A stretch of DNA of 64,000 bases, from the NCBI GenBank assembly GCA_021307315.1, contig JAJSPD010000052.1, positions 279,509 to 343,508 on the forward strand, read 5' to 3'. Both the position numbers and the translations under genes were made by a program. Source of the stretch: Bisporella sp. PMI_857. Lineage: Eukaryota; Ascomycota; Leotiomycetes; Helotiales; Helotiaceae. The notes under the pieces were generated by a model that did no database searches, was not told the origin of the DNA, and worked only from the letters and a program-made list of their open reading frames with translations. The number at the start of each line of letters is the position of its first letter. Within the stretch, counting starts at the first letter, position 1. This document shows, one piece after another, positions 44,706 to 56,087 of this stretch.

Positions 44706-46619
44706 TTAATCCGAGCAAATCAAAGTTGGGTTTCGAGTGTCCACCAAACAAGTAAAGATGGTCTGGATACTCTTTGACAGGTTGTTGGACGCTTCTGGCA
44801 TCCATTTATGCGTTGTACTTAAAAACTGCACCAAAAACCACTTTTGATCGCGCTTTGGATTTGAAAATCGCAATCCCATCGCATAACACCAAATCAAGGC
44901 GCCCGGAAATAAAGCTATATTGGCGCCATGATATTCTTTCTGGGTTCCTATAATGGTGAGCGTTCTCCGCAATTGTGACGCCACCGCTACTAGAGATTGC
45001 CTCATATTACCGGCGGTTCCGAAAAGCAACCATGAGGATAACAGCAACATGCTCAATTTCAGGGGCATAATCCCCAGATCGCAATCGTTATCATCTCCTA
45101 CCAGTGCGTGAATTCCGCTATCGGTGAGGCTAGCAGCTTCAACTTGCTTGAGCATGTGCCTCCGCTGAGAATCTACATACTCGTACGTGGATTGGTCTAT
45201 TTTGGTATGTCGACAGTTTCTGCCAATAGAACTTAGATGATATATATCTCCAAGAAGGATGTAAGCCAAATGGTTCTCTTCTGCAGACGCTGGTTGTCCA
45301 AACGTGAAGATGGAAACATCAAAAGGAGACGTAAACTGAAAGTTGGGCTGTAATTTCAAAAGGGTGCTAGACTGATATTGACGGGTCATCGGTTTATTTT
45401 CTCCCGCAATGCGAAGGTAATTTGCTTGTGCCACTATGCTGAGACTTAGGAATAGCTGCTCCCAGTGCCTATCATTGGTTTGCGAGACTCCCGTAGTGAG
45501 GGTACAGCAGATGTCTTGGAGTCGAGAGAAGTTTTCATCGTTCCCCATGAGGACCTATCAGGTCATCAGTATCGAAACATTTCCAGTTATCAGGGATCCC
45601 GGAGGCAGAACTTCATGGAACGGATAAAGGAATAACGAACCTCGATGCCAAGAAGCAATTGGAATGTTGATACTGTAGCCTTCATGTCTAGTTTACATTC
45701 GGAGGTCAAGGCATTGTTTAAAAGTCGGATAGTGATTGAGCGCTGATGGACAGTCGACTCACTCATCTCGCCGGAGTTGCAAATGTCATCCCAACCAGAA
45801 GCATAGAGAAGCTTTGCACTGATAAAGTGTGGTGTGGCAACGGCCCACTGGATTACGTTGTTTAGATATCGTTGACGATGCGGGTTTGGACGCATATAAG
45901 AGCTGAAGACTTAAGAGAAGTAAAGCATTATGTTAGCTCTCTTATGCGGAAAGTACCTGAGTGTTTGGGACATTATGAGGACAATAACTTGACCAACAGA
46001 AGCGAAATGTAGCCAAACGTGTACTTCCTGCACCCACGTATAACATGGCAAATATGGAGCTACATAATGTGCTTTTGGTTTGGTTCAAATGGCCGCCTGT
46101 ACGAAGTATGCAGACAGTTGCGAAACTCTTTGTAGGCAATTGCCACATAAGGAAAGTAAGCCGACAGGCAATTCCGGATTGAGACTTACACTGTTCCACA
46201 CGCCGAGACATCTGTAAATCAAGAGATTGCAGGTCAAGTAGAGGATTGCTGGTAAAAGGGATTGGAGCATAGATTTCCTGTGTGATGCGAGGGCTGTTGT
46301 CGTCACTGCGTTGGTGGCTCATCGGTGGACGGTCAGACAGAGAGGGTCCAGCGCTTAGAAGAACATGCCGCGGCCGGCAAGGGCTTGGACGCTTCCGCTT
46401 CTCCAGTTTTTGTTTCTGATAGTGCTTTTTTGTGATATAAGACCGCGCCTGGCTGATGCGAGCTCTTTTGTCCGACTGGGGGTTGCTCCCCGCGATCACG
46501 ATAAATTCTTTCTCTATTATGGGCTCCTCCATAGTGGGAGATGGAACAGCATGCAATACGGCGTGATAATGCGGCAGGTCAGCCTGTAGGACAGGAGCAG
46601 GCTGTGCACATTGCATCAA
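44706..46619 (-). CDS. Fungal-specific transcription factor domain protein (no zinc cluster)
   Basis: Coding blocks run from 46619 to the stop at 44706. The N-terminus (KEFIVIAGSNPQSDKRARIS, then SYITKKHYQKQKLEKRKR) matches the basic, zinc-finger-less start of fungal proteins with a Fungal_trans_2-type regulatory domain, sometimes labelled tachykinin-family in databases. The C-terminal half is clear: exon about 45907-45641 (VIQWAVATPHFISAKLLYAS) joins by an 86-nt GT-AG intron to exon 45553-44706 (VLMGNDENFSRLQDICC, then MLLLSSWLLFGTAGNMRQSL and ALIWCYAMGLRFSNP). Between about 46200 and 45900 the frame is uncertain, and probably two introns are present. I see no clear disruption but cannot close the model. 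It is divergent from the dehydrogenase gene at 47139. Confidence 0.65.
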
Positions 46620-47138
46620 CGTTGGCTTTTGACCGGATAGAGATCATAGAGTAAGATGCGAATAGATTAGGTTTAGCCGGAAAGATTAAGCTTCAAAGGT
46701 GTGCAGCGCAGTTATTGGTCAAACGCAATTACCTTACGTGGTTAGATCCAAATCCATGGCTGATCCCTTCATCCACACGTGATGCGATTGGAGAAACCCA
46801 GTTGACTAATGTGGTTAGCGGATGATCAATATAGCTTCCCCAGAACACAATTCAGGGCACACTTCAATATGCGAATCATTCTTACGCTACAATGGCTGTA
46901 ATTCCGCGTTATGACTCACGCTACATCTTCCACGCTGCAGGATGAACGGGGAAAATTCGTCCCACATGCCTTTGCATTATAGTCCCTCAATGCTACCAAG
47001 AGAGTATATAAAGATCAATCACCATGCGAAGGAGTGAACAACTCATTTCATGTTTACAATCTACATCTACTTTTGGCTGTAGTAGGCGCAAAAACATCCA
47101 TATTGCCTAACAACCAAATTAGCGGCAACTTCATCAAT
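46620..47138. promoter_or_regulatory. Bidirectional promoter, regulator and dehydrogenase
   Basis: 519 bp between divergent starts. A TATA box for the plus-strand gene lies at 47005-47013 (TATATAAAG), 126 bp upstream of its ATG. Confidence 0.5.
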
Positions 47139-48201
47139 ATGAATATCCCAAATACCAAGCCGTATAACCTCCCATCTGACGCGGTCTGGCTAGGTAGTCC
47201 CCTTCTTATCATCCATCTGGCGTATAATTCAACATTAATCACTAACCTACGTTTCGTTCCGTAGTTACTGGATGTTCATCAGGAATTGGTCGTGAGATTG
47301 CCAAGTTGGTCGCCAGCAAACCGAACCAGCGTCTTATTGCTACGGCTCGCGATCCATCCACCCTCTCTTACCTTCCCAGTGCCAATTCAAATATCGTTAA
47401 GCTTGCTTTAGATGTAACTTCGGTTACTTCTATCGATGCAGCTTTCACTGCGGCCGCAAAGCATTTTGGCAAGGACTACTTCCTTGACGTTGTAGTTAAT
47501 AATGCTGGCTACTCTCTCTCGGGAGACACCGAAGCTGCGACAGAGGAACAGGTCCATCAGGAGATTGAGACTCTGTTCTTCGGCACGGCGCGCGTAACAA
47601 TGCGTGCTGTTGAGATTATGCGTCAAGCCGCAGGATATCGTGGTGGATTAATATTCAACATATCCTCACTGGCTGGCCTATGCGCATTCCCTGGTCATGC
47701 TTACTACCACGCAGGGAAATTTGCTGTGGAAGGATTCTCAGAATCTGTGGCCAGGGAGATGCATCCAGATTGGAATAGTAAGTAACTACCTTATGTTCTG
47801 TCCGTGGTCTTTGCCCCACAATATGATCATGGAGCACTCGTAGCTAATTCACACGCCTCTTGTGGCCTGGTATAACAGTTAACATTTGTATCGTCGAGCC
47901 GAGTGGCGTCAAAACCAGTTTTGAAGGCCATAGTAAAGCCCACATTCAGCCGCATCCGGCGTACGCCGCCAAAGACATGCCAGCCAGACAACTTGAGGCA
48001 TATGTGCGTCAAGGTATCAAATCTGCCAAGCTTCTTGAACCTTCTGCTGTGGCGGAGATGTTGTTCAGCGTTACTAGCCGTGGTGAGCGCGTCCCGCTTC
48101 GGCTTCCACTAGGCGAGGTCGCTTGGAACATGGCAAAGGCAAAGTCTGAGGCCTTTTTACGGGAGCTTGAGGAAGTTAAGGAGTTGAGTATTATTAGTTA
48201 A
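47139..48201 (+). CDS. Short-chain dehydrogenase/reductase (classical SDR)
   Basis: Exons 47139-47193, 47265-47777 and 47879-48201, with GT-AG introns of 71 and 101 nt, give 296 aa. Rossmann motif VTGCSSGIGREIAKL (TGxxxGIG) spans the first splice. Then come LDVTS, VVNNAGYSLSG (NNAG), FNISSLAGL (catalytic serine) and HAYYHAGKFAVEGFS with the YxxxK pair. The IVEPSGVKTSF stretch after the second intron fits NADP-using SDRs close to fungal 17-beta-HSD-like and retinol-DH-like oxidoreductases. The substrate is unknown. Its stop codon TAA at 48199-48201 forms the first bases of the 8-bp target duplication of a transposable element that now occupies the 3' flank, so its native 3' UTR is displaced. 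Confidence 0.88.
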
Positions 48202-48258
48202 TATCATCGGTTAATATCTCAAATACCATCTTTTTTTTTGACCTCTATCTGGCCATAT

Positions 48259-49000
48259 ATGGCATGACATAACGACCAACGTGCAACAACGCAAAATAGG
48301 GTAATAAAATATAATAATTGATCAAATTGCAAATCGCAAATCGAAATCGTTCAATTAATAACTTAGTGCTTTTGAGTTTCCTGGCCCTCGACTTTCTTGG
48401 CTCTCGACTTTCCTGACGCTCTCGACTTTCCTGGCCTTCGACGTTCCTGGCTCTCGACATTCCTGACGCTCTCGACGTTCCTGGCTCTCGACGTTTCTAG
48501 CTCTCGACGTTCCTGGCGCTTTCGACTTTCTTGGCTCTCGACATTGCTGGCGCTTTCGATTTTTCTGGCGCTGTCGATTTTTTAAAGCTAGTTTTGTTTG
48601 CATTTAAAAAAACAAAAAAAGTGAAAAAATTTGCTACGCAAGGGACTGTCTTGGCATATTTGCTTTTTTTTAAAAGTATTTACAAGTATTTGTGTTTGAA
48701 TTTTTCTTTCATTTTTACAATAAAAAACGAATACAGTTTTATTTTAAAAGTCGACGGCGCCAGGAACGTCGAGAGCCAGGAATGTCGAGAGCCAGGAACG
48801 TCGAAAGCCAGGAAAGTCGAGAGCGTCAGGAATGTCGAGAGCCAAGAAAGTCGAGGGCGCCAAGAACGTCGAGGGCCAGGAAAGTCAAAAGCACTAAGTT
48901 ATTAATTGAATGATTTCGATTTGCGATTGCAATTTGATCAATTATCATATTTTATTACCCTATTTTGCGTTGTTGCACGTTGGTCGTTATGTCATGCCAT
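48259..49000. repeat. Fold-back palindrome with minisatellite arms
   Basis: Left arm from 48259 (ATGGCATGACATAACGACC) and right arm ending 49000 are reverse complements over at least 120 bp with only scattered mismatches. They then continue into opposed arrays of a roughly 15-bp GC-rich unit (variants of TTCCTGGCTCTCGACG on the left, its complement on the right). An AT-rich spacer of about 150-240 bp lies between. As single strand this would form a long hairpin. Apparent open frames across it are only the repeat read in frame. Confidence 0.9.
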
Positions 49001-49122
49001 ACATACCACTTTTATGGTATATGAGATATCCTCCAAAAAAACAATGGTATATAAGATATCCTTCAAAAAAATTATGGTATATGAGATATGTCCCAACATA
49101 CGCTGTAAATAGAACTTTTTAA

Positions 49123-49232
49123 GGCTCGGCCCCTAAAACTACAAGGCTCGGCTTTTGATACTACAGGGCTCGGCCCCTGACACTACAGGGCTCGGCCCTT
49201 GACACTACAGGGCTCGGCCCCTAACACTACAG
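49123..49232. repeat. Five tandem copies of a 22-bp unit
   Basis: Unit GGCTCGGCCCCTGACACTAC plus two bases, five consecutive copies with 0-6 differences each. The changes are mostly C-to-T or G-to-A types. It lies inside the 1.76-kb element. Confidence 0.9.
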
Positions 49233-49664
49233 AGCTCGTTTACACTGGCTTTTGGCCAGTCTTTTGTATATAAAGCACTGCTTTCTTTCCATTTTTCTGT
49301 CTATAGCGTGCTTTTGACTTAAATACCACTGTTTTTTAGCTAAAACAAAATTGTAGTATTTCAGTTATATTGCAACAGAAAGTATAGTAATTGTTGGAAT
49401 GCATGTATATACCTTTTCGCGTTCTATATCGCGAAGATTGTAAGTCATTTACTATCTATATAACTACTTAGCAATAAGCTATAGCTTAAATGAATTAACG
49501 AATATTAAAACTATACCAGCAAAAGCGTAGTTACAGCTACTACGTTTGTTGCTACATAGTAAGTATTCCGACAGTAATCTAAGTGTTGGTATACAGCCAA
49601 AGTTATGTGAATTACTCCGCGATGTATTATAGTTCTCACAAGTCAATCACTTACAATAAGCATA

Positions 49665-49693
49665 ATAGCACCGCGCTTTCAGCGCGGTGCTAT
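49665..49693. repeat. Perfect 13-bp hairpin
   Basis: ATAGCACCGCGCT, a TTC loop, then AGCGCGGTGCTAT: a perfect stem, GC-rich in AT-rich surroundings, inside the 1.76-kb element. It is not followed by a T-run and is not a bacterial-type terminator. Confidence 0.85.
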
Positions 49694-49971
49694 GTGCCTC
49701 GTAAGTAAACAATTGCAAGTTATCGGAACTAAAAAGTATCACAAAGTAATACAAACAGTTAGTCTTGGCATGAAATGATGGTATTTCAGAAATATCTCAA
49801 ATACCATCATTTTTTTGGTGTCTATCTGAAATACCATCATTTTTTTGGCCTCTATCTGAAATACCATTGTTTTAAAAAGGTGGTATGGCCAGATAGAGGT
49901 AAAAAAAAAAGATGGTATTTCAGAAATATCGGCACTTTTTGATGGTATTTGAGATATTAACCGTAATATCA

Positions 49972-52900
49972 AAGGATTATGTGCTTACACATGAATCACG
50001 AGTTTAAACTGAGAGCATATTTCCCAAATTCCTCGCGCAACATTCTGCGGCCGATGCCAGGTTCAATTAGTGCCAACACTTAAGCACGATATAATACAGG
50101 CTAATTTTAATAGCAGGTTTGGTCAAATTGATCGGGTTCGGCTTAAGATCGTTATTACAAACATTATTGCACTACGTCATTCATGATTTGCCAGTCAAGC
50201 CTTTTCTATCAATATCCCAATGATGAGAATGCCTGTAGTGGCAAGGTTTTTCTAGGTATCTTGCCATTATGTATTCGCTTATGGTTTACACTTGACTATG
50301 TTCCATTGCTTCATTCATATTTACTTAAACGCCAAAATCGAATTTGGATCATCTCATAGAGTCATAGGGAAAGCCTTGTTCGTGTTTAGATAATATGATT
50401 TAAGCTCAGACATTTATAAACAAGTGCCTCATTTCTAAATTTCCATGTCTCGCGGACTGGAATAAGGCGTTTCACTCTCCCTTGGGTTCGTCGACAGCTA
50501 GGCAGGACGAGAGAGGAATTTTCCTACAACTGCATATTTGCTATGATTCAAAGCTTAACAATATCTAAGCATGTCATATCTCTTCATGATCTATGCATCA
50601 GTGGTGAGTGAAGTATGCCGTCTTCGTTGGGAGATTTGCACTTTCGATTATAACCGCAGCTCGGTCTAGATAGTGGGCAAGAAACACTGAGATTACTGAA
50701 CGATTTGCATCAACAATCTAATATATGGCAAGATAGTAAATGCATTTAATAAAGTATTAAAGCGATTACCAAAAGAAGAACAAGCAATTGCATTGCTGTA
50801 GTCAAGCTTAGTCATTAGTAATGTATAACCTAGCCATACCGCGCATTGTGAAGGTGGTATGGCTAGGGAGTAGGTGCGGATAGATGGCCAAGCAGTTAAA
50901 GATCTCGATTGAGTCTCTGAGTGTTAATTACATGGCCTTACTTGATATTATTAACATTGCGGTGTTGGCTACTGTAAACTTCGTTTGGTTAAGGATTATA
51001 CCAACTGTGATGTGATAGGGATTAAGAAGAAAGCGTTAGACGTATACATAATCATTTATCTGTATCACTGTATTAACAGAAAAAAGCACAAGAAGAGTTG
51101 ATGTGAACGCATTGGGCCAAAAAAAAAAAGATATATTGCTCTACGAATTGACTGATCTGCAGCCAAAACTCCCAGAGTTGTCATTGTTCCGCGGAAATCA
51201 ACCAAGACCTTTGCCCGTCTAATGAACCTACGAAGGGGAGCTTGATATTCTGTGGTTTGGGCAAGCTACAAGCCCACCACCTAACCAAATCTATTCATCA
51301 CCCACGATCCGGAATCGCCTAGTTCGCCAAATGGTACCTTTTCTACCATATCGGGGACGACATATGTGAGGTAGCTGGGCGTACCTTTGTGCTTTTCGAT
51401 TTATTCTTCTGCGAGGCCATGTGGAGTTTTATCCTTTTCAGCACTATCAGTTGAACCATCTGAAGTCTCACCTCTTTGGCCCAATAGAGGAGTATTCGGC
51501 GCTCGTGAGCTTGCCCATATGTGACATTGCCACAGAGGTCCAGCCACCTTTGTAGGGGACTGACCCTGTGGTTGGAGGGACCCGAAAGTATGACTTCTAT
51601 CCTTGAGACTGCGATTTGCACCACGGGAGATGTAAAGTTAACCGAGATCCATGTGATGGCCGGAATCAAATTACTGTTAACAAAACTGTTGTTCGGAAGA
51701 AACAAGTGTATTTGGTCACACGATGCTTACAAGGACCCTGAATAGTAAATCTAACAGGAAAAGCTTGCTAATGATTAGCATTATAAGGGCTTGCTTCCAA
51801 ACCAGAATTACGTACCTAGTCATGGTTCTGGCCGCCCAGTCGTATGACAACCTGACACCTACATACTTAGCCTTTGTACGCGGGAATAGCTTTTCCTCCT
51901 TGTTTGATTTTTTAGCTAAAAGAAAGTCTAGAAAAAAGCAAGTGTGGTACATGTAGCTGTAAAGATCTTAATAACAAGTATGTGAATACTTATTTAGTTG
52001 AGCACAAAGCTCCTTTCCTAAGAAGTGCTGTCAACTTATATGAAACCTCTGTAAATACTAGAGTCTAGCCCCTTTCTTAGAGTACTTGACTTTATTGAAG
52101 TTGCCAGACTCCAGCAAACTCTATTACATGCTTTTCTTTGCGGGTTTTTTGTGTAAGCAAGCTTAACGAGCTTCAGACCTGTCACGCGAGCTCTTCGATA
52201 CAGTACAATAGAATAGAATACTCTATTAACAAGAGATCAAGTAAGGAACAAAAGCTATCTACGCGTACGAAGGTGGGCATATCATGGCATCACGTGACTA
52301 GATTTCCATAGTTACAATAGGTCCGTACGTAATACTTGGCGGTTTGACATACCTTATCCCAATAATAGCGTTTCCACCACAATATTTCCAATCAGACAGT
52401 GTTTTATTCGCAAGCAGGTCATAGGGGACGATGTCGTTGTGATAAGCCCTCAATTTGTGATATCATTAACAGATCTTGCAAACCAAACCGACACGGTCTT
52501 TATTGCTGAATATATTCATATCATTACCCATTCTCCTCCAACTTCGAACTCACGACACAAGAGTCAGCTCCCACACGATAATATCACAAACGCTAGTCCA
52601 TACATCAGGCCTTCGTATATACCACTGAACTGAGCCCTGTTATACCGGATGCTAGCTTTTTGCGGCGGGATTTGCTTCAGGTCGACTTGTGTGTAATGTC
52701 ACCGCAACGATCATGTTTACAGGTTAATATGATGTGCGTTCGGTTGGACCGATCGTATTATGGTTCTAGGATAGTTGTCTACCCCTCTCCACTCGCCTGT
52801 TCCCTCACTACTTGTGTAGCTCTCTTGGATCACCTGTAATGCCGCAAGTACCGTGTGATGCGTTCACTCATAAAGTCTAAATCTCAATAATTCACCCTAA

Positions 52901-53515
52901 TAGGCGTTCATATTAGTCGCTATTCCTAGGTATACCCGGTCAACGGTGAATTTATACCCGTAAAGCTCGAGCCCGCTGATAAACAACGGAGGCCATTTCA
53001 TTAGTGTATGCAGAGAGAAACAATTGCAATAACCTTTAAGGCTCGCATGCTGTATTTCTTGTACAGCAGATTTAACACCAGGGCATATTACCTTAAACTA
53101 GCCATTGAAGTGGAGGGTGGTGCCTGCTAACTGCTCTAGGCTCATGAAACCACAGTTCCGAGTTGCAGAATACTGTTGAAGATATATGTGGTACACGTCA
53201 TTTTGCAATAAAAGCACTCGTCTCAGACTGCGGCTTACCAAACTTTACCAAAAATTCAAACGAAACGAAAAGCAAGATGATGCAGATAATTGCTGAAATT
53301 AGATAGTGTCCCGTAGGCAGAAATGCTGGTCAAATATAGTACTTTTTCTAGTGCAGCCTTTGCCAAATTCGTGCCTATGAGTACCAACTCGAGCCCCAAG
53401 CTGAACCACCATATTTCTGTCATAGACTTCCGCTCAATCTATCTACCGTGTAGTAGCTCAGGCTGAAGAATATCGTCTCATATTCCCCTCATGAGCATAT
53501 TCCGAAGAATCTATC
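49972..53515. other. 3.5-kb gene-poor AT-rich region
   Basis: No supported gene. The only stretch with some protein-like character is on the minus strand at about 51345-51905 (PLQRWLDLCGNVTYGQAHER and AKYVGVRLSYDWAARTMTRY), possibly a relic of an uncharacterised fungal membrane protein. It has no start or clear end. Confidence 0.45.
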
Positions 53516-56087
53516 TCACCCGTCGGTCCTTGAGCGCAAAGCAATGTCGGCTTTCTGGAGCGCATTCTTCAATCCATCCAGCCGCTCCTTTAGGTCCCTC
53601 CGTGCAGCCCTGGTCTCATCATTTTCACCAACAAGTTCCCTGAGTTCCTCATCCTTCAATTTGAGAATCCAGTTCCGGTTGAATAGCCTTAGCGGTCCGT
53701 TTTGGCCTAGCAGATGCCTCTCAACAACTTGAATAATGATATTATCTACAAATCTTGGATACGCTACTTTCCAGTATGCAAGCAGCCAGTCATGTACTTC
53801 GTAGACTTTCTTGTTGTTAACGTAAAATTGCTCGCGAGCCGACACCTGGTCCACGGATGTTTCAGGGGAACCTGCCCCTGCTGCTTGGCCCTTTTTCTGT
53901 TGCGCTAGCTGCGCCTTCATTTGTCTTTCTATGCGAGGGCGCTGACACTGTACGATGAAAATCTCAAGTTGGGGATTCCAGCTGTCAATGTAGTCACGAT
54001 CCGCAAGAATATTGTGGAGTTCAGTCTTGGCGTCCTCAAATGCTTTCTTTTCCTGCTCTTCGAGCTTCTCGCGGATCTTTAGACGTAAGGCGTCATCTTT
54101 ACATACAAACGCGAATAGGTCGTCGTTGCAAGCTTTGATGGCGTCTTCGACCTGCTGGATATAGAAATATGTTTTCGTTTCCCAAGATTCGGTTTGCTGC
54201 TTGACGAGTGCCTTTTTGAGACTTTGAGGCGCATCGTGACGAGGTTCTGAGCCCCGGTGTGCGTCCCATGTGTTGTTGATCCAGGTCAGAATTCCCATCT
54301 TGTCAGCCTCGTCATCGTGGTCGTTCACCTGCCAACCATACTTAAGCGCATTGTGCTGGATTTCAGATTCAAACTGGTCGTTGAATGTCTTAATATGATA
54401 TCTGAGACGAGACGGATGTTCCGGGTTGTCCACAAAACGGTAGTCACCATTCAACGACCGTTCGACCTCTGTCTCGTATATCGTTTGGATCGCCGACAAG
54501 TAGACTCTCTGATCCAGTGGCTCATCCCGAGGATCACCCATACTTTGGACCTTCGTATTATATTCAATCTCAAGACTTCTCATCTTGCTTCTTAAGCGTG
54601 GAAAATTTTCTTTTACTCGTTTGTAGAGGTGGCCCTGGAGAGTACGCTTCAAACCCTGAATTCCCAGTACCTTCGGGTCAATCGAATCCCAAGCGGGGAA
54701 CTTCAAAGTGACCTCTTTCCATTTTCTGCTTCCAAAAAACTCATCTTCCTTCTTGTCTCGTTCTTCGAACAATTCCCCATCTTGGATTTCCTGAGAGCTG
54801 CGATTTCTGACAGCAAACCATCCAAGTTTGAGATGATATTCAGAATCGGGGCGATTTCGAAGAAGGTTGAATAACTACAATGTACGATGTTAGAATGAGG
54901 AAAATCAGGATAGCATGTGTAATACGAACAGTTTCATAGTCCGCTTCCTGGGCTCGGTCAGTTTTAGTAATAACACCAATAGTCCGATCGAGTGCGCGTT
55001 CCTCCATGACCAAATTGAGCCACTTTTGGTTCGCCATTGCATCAACTGCAGGCGAAATTGCACTGTAATGAGGACATAAGCTTATGACTACTGCAGGAAA
55101 TTGGGTGGGAGGAAAGCAAGGAAAGGTGCAGGACGTACAGCACAATTGCCTCTTTGTTTTTGGTGTACTGGCGTGCCAATTCTATCGAGAGTTGAATGTC
55201 TTCTGCCGCTCCACCTGCCCTTATGTCAGCTCGCTGCAAGTGAGTGACTCATCGCACCAGGAATGAGTATATGAAAAGTCCAAGTTGCAAAGGAGGCTTA
55301 CTGCTAACGAACCCAGGAATATCGACGATACTGAAGTGAGCTTGGTTGGGTTTTTGTACAGTGATTTGTAATCTATGTTTTAGGAGCTGAGGTATCAGAG
55401 CTGGTCTCTGGTCCGCCGAGCTAATCCCATGCTTTACTTGCACCACCTTAGAAGCTCTAGGTGGAAGTGGGTTGGTCAGTTTCATCTTGTCAAAGGCATC
55501 ATTAATGTCCTCCCTCAATTTCTGATACACATCAACCCACTGATCGGATTCGAAGGTTTTGGGTTGGAAAGGCGCATCCTGAGATATACCGGAGCCATCC
55601 ATCTTCACTTCAATCTTGTATCCAGGAATCTCGGAAGGGCCGCACCGGCGGATCGTGGTCTCTGTAACAAAGCGGGTACAAAGACCATCGGCGACTGGGA
55701 ATGGGAGTCGAGTGAGGGCTTGGAGTACAGAGGACTTCCCAGTGCTTGTGGCGCCAATGACTACAATCTTGAATTTGTGTCAGTGAAAGGAAAAAGCTTT
55801 ATATGCGCAACGAATACCTGGGGAATATAAAGCTCCTCGTTTCGGAGAGAGTCAATTTGACGTATATCATCGACAAGGGCAAGCAGCTTCTCTCCATCGT
55901 CCCCCATCATTTTCCCAAGTTCAGCCTCATCTTTGATATTGCTGAACTCGGGCGATAATAATTTGCTTCTAGTGAACCAACTATTTGTCTTCTGTATACC
56001 TGGAGCTACGAAACTCGAGCCGGAATCCTTTTGGGAATTGCTCAAGTCTTTCAGTTGACTGCGGGTGTCATCCGAATCGCCATTCAT
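53516..56087 (-). CDS. Dynamin-family GTPase (fungal Mx-like)
   Basis: Exons 56087-55818, 55767-55302, 55214-55139, 55062-54930 and 54874-53516, all GT-AG introns, give 767 aa. G1 is GATSTGKSSVLQAL, G3 is DIPGFVSS, and G4 is TKTD within IGVITKTDRAQEADYE. After the G domain comes LGWFAVRNRSSQEI, the usual link to the middle domain, then a long alpha-helical stalk. The C-terminal GED-like region is YPRFVDNIIIQVVERHLLG followed by ELRELVGENDETRAARRDLK. No pleckstrin-homology or transmembrane segment is visible, so this resembles the large group of Mx-like fungal dynamins of unknown function rather than Vps1 or Dnm1. Start MNGDSDDTRSQLK was chosen as the first methionine giving a continuous exon. 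The acceptor AAG at 55768 is slightly weak. Confidence 0.87.

Larger units (their letters stand above)
48199..49971. mobile_element. 1.76-kb non-autonomous inverted-repeat element (MULE/hAT-like)
   Basis: TAATATCA is repeated directly at 48199-48206 and 49964-49971 and brackets about 1,757 bp. The ends are inverted: the left reads CGGTTAATATCTCAAATACC and the right end is its complement ending ATTAACCG. Subterminal words continue the match (AAATACCATCTTTTTTTT and CCTCTATCTGGCCATA on both sides), with extra tandem copies near the right end. No transposase frame is present. An 8-bp duplication fits hAT, and 8-9 bp with long or complex TIRs fits MULE. The family cannot be decided by eye. It contains the fold-back, tandem repeat and hairpin listed below. 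Confidence 0.8.

Noticed and set aside
48245..48913. Open frames on both strands across the fold-back
   Set aside because: They are the 15-bp minisatellite unit read in frame, giving low-complexity ESQE/RKVES-type repeats.
49665..49693. Hairpin as a transcription terminator
   Set aside because: No T-run follows and the genome is eukaryotic.
51343..51952. Minus-strand stretch with membrane-protein-like pieces
   Set aside because: Two pieces look protein-like but there is no start, no clear end and no recognised family.
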